5,070 nt of DNA, from contig JBOGJG010000041.1 of assembly GCA_050747825.1 (NCBI GenBank), forward strand, positions 1-5,070, written 5' to 3'. Below are positions 1 to 3,142 of the stretch, piece by piece; the stretch's first letter is position 1, and the number at the start of each line of letters is the position of its first letter. Below the pieces are notes generated by a model. It ran no database searches, was not told where the DNA came from, and saw only the letters and a list, made by a program, of their open reading frames with translations. Both the position numbers and the translations under genes were made by a program. The DNA comes from JBOGJG01 sp050747825 (lineage in GTDB: Bacteria; Acidobacteriota; UBA6911; RPQK01; JBOGJG01).

Positions 1-1
1 A

Positions 2-79
2 TTCGGTCTCCTGAAGGCAAAGCGAAGTGTCAGCCTGAAAAGAATGGAAGAGACGATCCGTGGGCGGGCCCGTCAGTGA
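2..79 (+). CDS. vapB: VapB-type antitoxin (AbrB/MazE-like), C-terminal end only
   Basis: Frame 2 is open from the window edge to a TGA at 77-79 and encodes 25 residues beginning FGLLKAKRSVSL and ending in an Arg-rich tail (RGRARQ). This pattern, a short hydrophobic segment followed by VSL..ME..IR and a basic end, is typical of the C-terminal toxin-binding tail of AbrB-fold VapB antitoxins paired with PIN-domain toxins. The DNA-binding N-terminal part lies outside the window. The stop overlaps the GTG start of the next gene (GTGA), which implies translational coupling and supports the pairing. A VapB would neutralise VapC and autorepress the pair. The family call rests on a short tail plus context, so it is probable rather than certain. 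Confidence 0.62.
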   Translation, partial: FGLLKAKRSVSLKRMEETIRGRARQ

Positions 80-468
80 TTGCACTGGACACAAATGTGC
101 TCGTTCGGGTTCTTGTGGACGACCCGGGAGAACCCGAGCAGGTGAAGGCGGCACGGGCAAGCGTCAAAGATGCGGGGGAGATTTTTTGTCTCTCAGATCG
201 TGCAGGTTGAAACAGTTTGGATTCTCGAGTCCGCTTATAACTTTGAGAAGCCTGCGATCATCCACCTGTTGAGCCATTTATTACAAAACAGAGTCTTTTC
301 TCCTCAGCGCGAAGAGGTGTTTCAAAAGGCTCTCGAGTCTTATCGGACCGGGGCGCCGATTTTTCCGATTATTTGATTCACGCCGAATGTGAATCTGCCG
401 AGGCTCCTCTGCTGACCTTTGACAAGCGTCTGGGCAAAACAGCCGGCGTCTCCCTACTACGATCCTGA
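76..468 (+). pseudogene. vapC: VapC-type PIN-domain toxin with two compensating frameshifts
   Basis: PIN-domain VapC proteins are Mg-dependent RNases that cut tRNA or rRNA. Translation from GTG 76 starts VIALDTNVLVRVLVDD, the PIN N-terminal motif with the first acidic residue (Asp5). The frame breaks in a T6 tract (182-187). Skipping one T gives GEIFVSQIVQVETVWILE, with the second acidic residue (Glu45). Frame 2 then stops at 374-376. Restoring one base near the GGGGCGCC run (350-357) gives ADFSDYLIHAE (Asp95/98) and LLTFDKRLGK (Asp116), ending at TGA 466-468. The +1 and -1 shifts cancel, and the repaired product is 130 residues, normal for VapC. All catalytic positions survive, so the damage is recent or a sequencing artefact in homopolymers. 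As written, the gene cannot make a whole toxin. The vapB stop overlaps its start. It converges on hipT, 37 bases away. Confidence 0.82.
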
Positions 469-478
469 TATGCCTGAG

Positions 479-496
479 ATCCGTGTTCATCCGGGC
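479..496 (+). repeat. Direct repeat copy 1 (ATCCGTGTTCATCCGGGC)
   Basis: Eighteen bases match 16 of 18 with the segment at 2170-2187 in the same orientation. The two copies bracket the hipBST operon. Another ATCCGTG follows at 498-504, so the stretch between vapC and hipT is itself built from ATCCGTG-like units. Related ATCCGTGTTAATCCGTG strings are, from memory, common dispersed intergenic elements in many bacteria. Whether they mark an insertion here is inference. Confidence 0.45.
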
Positions 497-505
497 AATC
501 CGTGC

Positions 506-1432
506 CTAAAATCCTAAGACCCGCCGGCGCTGCCCAATAAGCTCCAGCAGTCTCTCCTTCATTTCCTCCGAGAGAAAGCCGGCCCCGATAAAGGAGATCC
601 ATTTCGGAAGAGCTGAATTCAAGTCAGCAATCACCTGATCGATGGCCCGGCTGGGCAACTGAAGCCGTTCTTTGCCGAAATATTCAATGAATATCTCCCT
701 GTTGAAATTCCGCTTCTTTCCCCTGAGGGGCAACGCCAGCTCCTCGCTGGCGCCCTCAAGGGCTATCGTACTGCTCAGGAGATCGTAGGCTGGACTCAGT
801 TGGACCTTCTTGTCTCTCCGGATCAGAGAAAAATTCTTTAAATGCGCGTCTTCGTTCCCGATGAGGTAATTAAAAAGCGTCAGTCTAAAGAGCTTGAGTT
901 TTTCCAATTGTGGAAAGGTGCAATGTGCTTCCAAAAGCGGAACCATCTTTTCCATGGAGTAATCGTACTTGGTGTCTCTGGACCGGCCCGCAATCTGGGC
1001 GAAATCCTCTACGGCCAATCTTCGGCGGCCGCTGCGATCGAAGCGACGGATAAAGTAGGTCAGACTGCCGTCCTTGCAGTACACCATGCCGTGAAAGGGC
1101 GCCTCAATTCCGGCTGCGGAGGCGAGTCGCATGCAAAGATCTTCATTTTCGGGGAGCTGCCGGTAGAGCGGGCTCTGAGGTTTGAGGATGAAGAGTCCTC
1201 CCTGGTCCACGACCCTGAAAGTCTTTCCATTCAGATCCAACCTCACGCTTAGCTTGGGCTGGACACCCTGTAGAGACATTTTGGCGGATCTGAGCTGCGC
1301 TTCCCGAATCTGTTCTTCCTGAGAGTACGGAAAGTCGTGAAATTCGTCGAGATTGGGGGAGAGCTTGCGCAGCCCTTTCGGGGAGTAGCGGCTTCCCTGG
1401 ACCGATTCATAGGTAATCGGACAGCGTTTCAA
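506..1432 (-). CDS. hipT: HipT-type Ser/Thr kinase toxin (HipA kinase core) of a HipBST system
   Basis: A 308-residue protein covering the HipA kinase core without the N-terminal subdomain, which is encoded separately by hipS upstream. The Gly-rich loop is at about 52-61 (MSLQGVQPKL). FILKP carries the ATP-contacting Lys84, followed by ENE (95-97), FIRRFDR (127-133), the catalytic loop GNEDAHLKN (192-200; Asp195, Asn200), and SPAYD with the metal-binding Asp217. All catalytic positions expected of the family are present, so the kinase looks active. Known relatives phosphorylate aminoacyl-tRNA synthetases: HipA acts on GltX and E. coli HipT on TrpS, which stalls translation. The target here is unknown. 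The start is TTG at 1432-1430, overlapping the hipS stop (TTGA), with GAGGAAGAGG just upstream; the next Met is residue 52, inside the kinase loop. The loop reads S-L-Q, where E. coli HipT has S-I-S, so Ser53 is the only autophosphorylation candidate there. Confidence 0.9.
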   Translation of the reverse strand: MKRCPITYESVQGSRYSPKGLRKLSPNLDEFHDFPYSQEEQIREAQLRSAKMSLQGVQPKLSVRLDLNGKTFRVVDQGGLFILKPQSPLYRQLPENEDLCMRLASAAGIEAPFHGMVYCKDGSLTYFIRRFDRSGRRRLAVEDFAQIAGRSRDTKYDYSMEKMVPLLEAHCTFPQLEKLKLFRLTLFNYLIGNEDAHLKNFSLIRRDKKVQLSPAYDLLSSTIALEGASEELALPLRGKKRNFNREIFIEYFGKERLQLPSRAIDQVIADLNSALPKWISFIGAGFLSEEMKERLLELIGQRRRVLGF

Positions 1433-1740
1433 GCCTCTTCCTCAACAGTCACCGCGCCCACCATGTCCGCGCCGACGGCTAGCAGTTGACTGAAGTAATC
1501 GTGACGGTCGATCTTGCGCAGCTTGAGCAGGGATTCCAGGAGAATGCCTTCCGGCAGGAGTCCGTCGAAAAAAGGTGGAAACCCCTCATATTCATAAACG
1601 CGTTGAGACAGGGGCATGCTCAGAGAGACCGGCTCCCCATCGTAGTTTGCTTCGTATTCAAACCGGTATCTCCTTTGCGGCTCCCTTTCGATCAGAGTAC
1701 CGGCTGGTCGGTCATGCATGAAAACTCTAGCCTTTCTCAT
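1429..1740 (-). CDS. hipS: HipS-type small antitoxin (HipA N-terminal subdomain protein)
   Basis: A 103-residue protein matching the N-terminal subdomain that is fused to the kinase in ordinary HipA. It has an N-terminal beta-rich part (RKARVFMHDRPAGTL, then RYRFEYEANY), a central SLSMPLSQRVY segment, and the hallmark FPPFFDGLLPEGILLE (54-69), followed by a helical region ending DMVGAVTVEEE. Being separate from the kinase defines the three-gene HipBST arrangement. In the E. coli O127 system HipS, not HipB, is the main antitoxin that blocks HipT. It starts at ATG 1740-1738 with GAGGG upstream, overlaps hipB by 14 bases and hipT by 4, so the three are almost surely one transcript with coupled translation. 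Residue 66 is Ile, where I recall E. coli HipS having the Trp that enters the HipT active site. Confidence 0.88.
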   Translation of the reverse strand: MRKARVFMHDRPAGTLIEREPQRRYRFEYEANYDGEPVSLSMPLSQRVYEYEGFPPFFDGLLPEGILLESLLKLRKIDRHDYFSQLLAVGADMVGAVTVEEEA

Positions 1741-1963
1741 TGCCGCCCTCGTCGTAGAGTGGCATGATCGGACTCTCTAGCCTGAAGTGGATATTTAAAG
1801 CTTTCAGGACCTTCAGCAGCGTGTTCAGTTGCACGCTCTCTTTCCCCTTTTCGAGGTCGTAAACCACCGTCTTTCCGACTCCAGCCAGATTAGCCAACTC
1901 CAGTTGCGATAGACCGCTCTGCTTGCGGTGAAAGCGAATGACCTGTCCAAACTTGGGCTGCAT
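1727..1963 (-). CDS. hipB: HipB-type XRE-family HTH regulator/antitoxin
   Basis: Taking ATG 1963-1961, the product has 78 residues: a Cro/C1-type helix-turn-helix (about residues 5-60) with LSQLELANLAGVGKTVVYDLEKG as its core (18-40), then LNTLLKVLKALNIHF and a short acidic/polar tail. HipB dimers bind operator dyads, repress their own operon and hold the HipS/HipT complex. The frame is open to a further ATG at 2041, which would add 26 residues (APERVAAS...). I prefer the inner start because the HTH family begins there, a TATAAT box lies between the two starts, and the extension shows no HTH-family similarity. Neither start has a Shine-Dalgarno sequence. The stop lies 14 bases inside hipS. 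Confidence 0.88.
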   Translation of the reverse strand: MQPKFGQVIRFHRKQSGLSQLELANLAGVGKTVVYDLEKGKESVQLNTLLKVLKALNIHFRLESPIMPLYDEGGNEKG

Positions 1964-1969
1964 GGCCCA

Positions 1970-1985
1970 ATTATAAACTATTTTA
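1970..1985 (-). promoter_or_regulatory. hipBST promoter: overlapping -10 boxes TATAAT and TAAAAT
   Basis: Read on the minus strand, a perfect TATAAT (1975-1970) lies 6 bases before the hipB ATG, and a second box TAAAAT (1985-1980) lies 10 bases further upstream. Neither has a good -35: ACCGCG is at 17 bp for the first and AATTGT at 17 bp for the second. From TATAAT the transcript would start at or next to the ATG, giving a leaderless message. From TAAAAT the leader would be about 10 bases. Dyad 1 covers the -35/spacer region, a placement that allows repression by HipB. The -10 boxes are seen; promoter use is inferred. Confidence 0.55.
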
Positions 1986-2002
1986 CTGTTTTCGCGGTAA
2001 AA
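1981..2002. promoter_or_regulatory. Candidate HipB operator 1 (TTTTACTG-N6-CGGTAAAA)
   Basis: An imperfect palindrome with 8-base arms matching at 7 of 8 positions around a 6-base centre, directly over the hipB promoter. Its core TACTG-N6-CGGTA (1984-1999) has the same layout as dyads at 2055 and 2126. Most likely the autoregulatory site of HipB. The sequence differs from the E. coli hipBA operator TATCC-N8-GGATA, as expected for a distant regulator. Confidence 0.6.
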
Positions 2003-2054
2003 ACAATTCCTATCAGACGCAGCGACTCGCTCCGGGGCCATTTGGGAGTTGTTA

Positions 2055-2070
2055 TACTGCTATGGCAGTA
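2055..2070. promoter_or_regulatory. Candidate HipB operator 2 (TACTGCTATGGCAGTA)
   Basis: A perfect 6-base-arm dyad, TACTGC/GCAGTA, with 12 of 16 bases shared with operator 1. It starts exactly 71 bp from operator 1. A -10-like TATAAC (minus strand, 2056-2051) overlaps it at the same offset that TAAAAT has in operator 1. This could serve a second upstream promoter or cooperative binding of the Hip complex. Confidence 0.55.
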
Positions 2071-2142
2071 ATTAGCCGTTTCTTTCCGACCTTCTGGAAT
2101 GATTTCCTGCGGAAAGTGGTGAATATCCTGCCCTGGCAGTAA
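2062..2142 (+). CDS. Possible 26-residue hydrophobic small peptide, divergent from hipB
   Basis: An ATG-to-TAA frame encoding MAVISRFFPTFWND, then FLRKVVNILPWQ. It is rich in Phe, Trp, Ile, Val and Leu with a few charged residues, a composition like a membrane-active or amphipathic peptide. The ATG lies in operator 2 and the TAA in operator 3, so the ORF spans one 71-bp period. The nearest purine-rich element (GGGAG, 2044-2048) is 13 bases from the ATG, which is long, and no good plus-strand promoter is visible. I do not recognise it. It may be a chance ORF. Confidence 0.18.
   Translation: MAVISRFFPTFWNDFLRKVVNILPWQ
2126..2141. promoter_or_regulatory. Candidate HipB operator 3 (TCCTGCCCTGGCAGTA)
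   Basis: A dyad with arms TCCTGCC/GGCAGTA matching at 6 of 7 positions. It shares 13 of 16 bases with operator 2 and starts exactly 71 bp beyond it. It is the most distal and least perfect of the three sites. GATATT on the minus strand (2127-2122) holds the position of the -10-like boxes next to the other two. Confidence 0.42.
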
Positions 2143-2169
2143 AAACTTTTCGTTAAAGACTATCGTGTA

Positions 2170-2187
2170 ATCCGTGTTAATCCTGGC
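2170..2187 (+). repeat. Direct repeat copy 2 (ATCCGTGTTAATCCTGGC)
   Basis: The partner of 479-496, differing at 2 of 18 bases and in the same orientation. It extends leftward as a short tandem (CGTGTAATCC then GTGTTAATCC, 2164-2183). It lies just beyond the most distal operator of hipBST, so the two copies enclose the whole operon with its control region. Confidence 0.45.
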
Positions 2188-2204
2188 CCGTAGCTTTTTA
2201 AACC

Positions 2205-2235
2205 AGCAGCGTTATAGCCACTGATGCTGCTTTTT
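2205..2235 (+). terminator. Rho-independent terminator-like hairpin
   Basis: AGCAGCGTTA (2205-2214) pairs with TGATGCTGCT (2222-2231) over 10 positions, two of them G-U, with a 7-base loop. A T5 run (2231-2235) follows on the plus strand. The stem is modest and the T run short. No plus-strand gene immediately upstream explains it, so it may end divergent transcription from the hip control region or be left over from a lost gene. Confidence 0.38.
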
Positions 2236-2451
2236 GAAGAACTCTCCTACGCCATTGTCGGAGCTGCCATGGAGGTTCCCAAGTCCTCTGTCCGGGATTT
2301 CTGTCCTGAGGGCTCGGTAGGCATCGGGCGGGCTATATCTGTCCTTCACTAGGTGCTCCGGCAGCGAGCCAGGCTCGAGGGTCTCCCTGATAGTGTTCGG
2401 AGCGCAGTCGATTGGCGCCGGTCGTGTAATTTGTTGGCCTATATTTCTCAC
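2212..2451 (-). other. Unassigned minus-strand open frame, possible decayed fragment
   Basis: An open frame of 79 codons from GTG 2451, continuing open upstream to about 2541. It contains LVKDRYSPPDAYRALRTEI (about residues 34-52). This recalls the segment D..SP..EAYRALRTNI that precedes the Walker A motif in Wzc/CpsD-type tyrosine kinases of exopolysaccharide loci, but no intact Walker motif follows in this frame. The resemblance is short and may be chance. There is no Shine-Dalgarno sequence, and the frame ends inside the hairpin at 2205-2235. Listed because it could be a relic of a polysaccharide gene; I do not claim a function. Confidence 0.18.
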
Positions 2452-2470
2452 CTGTTTCTGGTTAAAGTGG

Positions 2471-2499
2471 TTGACATCCCGGAACCAGTCCCCAATAAT
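2471..2499 (+). promoter_or_regulatory. Sigma70-type promoter for the polysaccharide genes
   Basis: A perfect -35 TTGACA (2471-2476) and a 17-bp spacer are followed by AATAAT (2494-2499), which matches the -10 consensus at 5 of 6 positions. Transcription would begin near 2506, about 64 bases before the glycosyltransferase start. It is the strongest promoter match in the window and points at the two coupled genes downstream. Confidence 0.62.
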
Positions 2500-2569
2500 G
2501 CCCTCGTTCAGATTTTGAACATGAATCAGGGAGAGAGAAGAAGTTTAGCTACACTCACTGAATTACCGA

Positions 2570-3142
2570 TTGAATACTCCAATTCAAGTGGGTTGGGTCG
2601 GACGGTTTGTGCCCATTAAAAACCCAAGCGCTTTTCTCGATTTCGCCCGGCACTTCCAACCTTTGGTTGGGTTACCCTGCCGTTTTACGATGATCGGCCG
2701 CGGTGGATTAGAGGATCAGGTCAAAAAGGAGGCAGCAGCAATTGGTCTTGCCGATTCGATTCAGTTCTGCGGCTGGCAGCGAGATATGTCTGAGGTCTAT
2801 CGCGACCTGGAACTTGTTGTCCTGACCTCGAAGAACGAAGGTACCCCGGTGGCGCTCATTGAAGCTATGGCTTCAGGAATACCCGCCTGTTCATTAGACG
2901 TTGGGGGGACCTCCGATATGGTGTCAGACGGCAGAAACGGCGTGCTCGCTGGCGATATCCTTAGCCTGGCAAGAAGAGCAGCCGATCTCGTAAACTCCGC
3001 ACCAATTTACGAAGCTCTCGGAAAGCAAGCTTCGCGAGACAGTGCCGAGACGTACACGTTTGATCGCTTAGAGTCAGACTTGCGGCACCTGTATTCCGAA
3101 TTGATGGCCAAAAAAACATCAGGGAGGAAACTCGCGTGTTGA
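2570..3142 (+). CDS. GT4-family glycosyltransferase, C-terminal domain only (5'-truncated)
   Basis: GT-B fold GT4 enzymes transfer a sugar from a nucleotide-sugar donor to a lipid-linked glycan at the cytoplasmic membrane face. The 190 residues begin at the domain boundary with VGWVGRFVPIKNP (7-19). They continue with FTMIGRGGLEDQV (39-51) and FCGWQRDMSEVY (66-77). The donor-site EX7E motif follows: LTSKNEGTPVALIEAMASGIP, with Glu90 and Glu98. Family members are usually 350-400 residues, so the whole N-terminal acceptor domain is missing. In-frame upstream sequence is only seven codons long after a stop at 2546-2548. The start is assigned to TTG 2570 with no Shine-Dalgarno sequence. It may be a non-functional remnant, or a half-enzyme whose partner is elsewhere. 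Its stop lies 7 bases inside the next gene, showing an operon. Confidence 0.75.
   Translation: MNTPIQVGWVGRFVPIKNPSAFLDFARHFQPLVGLPCRFTMIGRGGLEDQVKKEAAAIGLADSIQFCGWQRDMSEVYRDLELVVLTSKNEGTPVALIEAMASGIPACSLDVGGTSDMVSDGRNGVLAGDILSLARRAADLVNSAPIYEALGKQASRDSAETYTFDRLESDLRHLYSELMAKKTSGRKLAC
3121..3127 (+). promoter_or_regulatory. Shine-Dalgarno AGGGAGG fixing the GTG start at 3136
   Basis: AGGGAGG lies 8 bases before GTG 3136 and selects it over TTG 3139 and ATG 3151. It sits within the end of the glycosyltransferase coding region, which fits coupled translation. Confidence 0.7.

Larger units (their letters stand above)
2143..2569. other. Gene-poor stretch between the toxin-antitoxin and polysaccharide blocks
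   Basis: No reading frame here shows a recognisable domain. It contains repeat copy 2 (2170-2187), a terminator-like hairpin (2205-2235), an unassigned minus-strand open frame, and the promoter at 2471-2499. An AGGGAGAGAG purine run (2528-2537) resembles a Shine-Dalgarno sequence, but no start codon follows at a useful distance. The stretch probably contains the junction where the 5' part of the glycosyltransferase was lost. Confidence 0.5.

Noticed and set aside
842..1252. 136-codon plus-strand open frame opposite hipT
   Set aside because: It is antisense to the conserved HipT kinase region, shows no domain and has no Shine-Dalgarno sequence; it is a shadow of hipT.
1486..1767. 93-codon plus-strand frame opposite hipS
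   Set aside because: It mirrors the hipS coding strand and carries no recognisable motif.
2103..2115. Palindrome TTTCC-TGC-GGAAA as a fourth operator
   Set aside because: It lacks the TACTG-N6-CRGTA core and the 71-bp phase, and such short palindromes occur by chance.
1984..2141. Regularly spaced repeats as a mini CRISPR array
   Set aside because: There are only three diverged 16-base dyads, with no constant repeat and no cas genes; their position over a regulator promoter fits operators better.
479..2187. Insertion sequence or transposon around hipBST
   Set aside because: No transposase or integrase and no terminal inverted repeats are visible; only direct repeats are present.
2570..2587. 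Inverted repeat TTGAAT-N6-ATTCAA at the glycosyltransferase start
   Set aside because: It is A/T-rich with 6-base arms and no second copy; nothing beyond position suggests a control role.
2353..2619. 88-codon plus-strand frame over the promoter and glycosyltransferase start
   Set aside because: No domain, no Shine-Dalgarno sequence; it runs through the strong promoter and into the glycosyltransferase in another frame.
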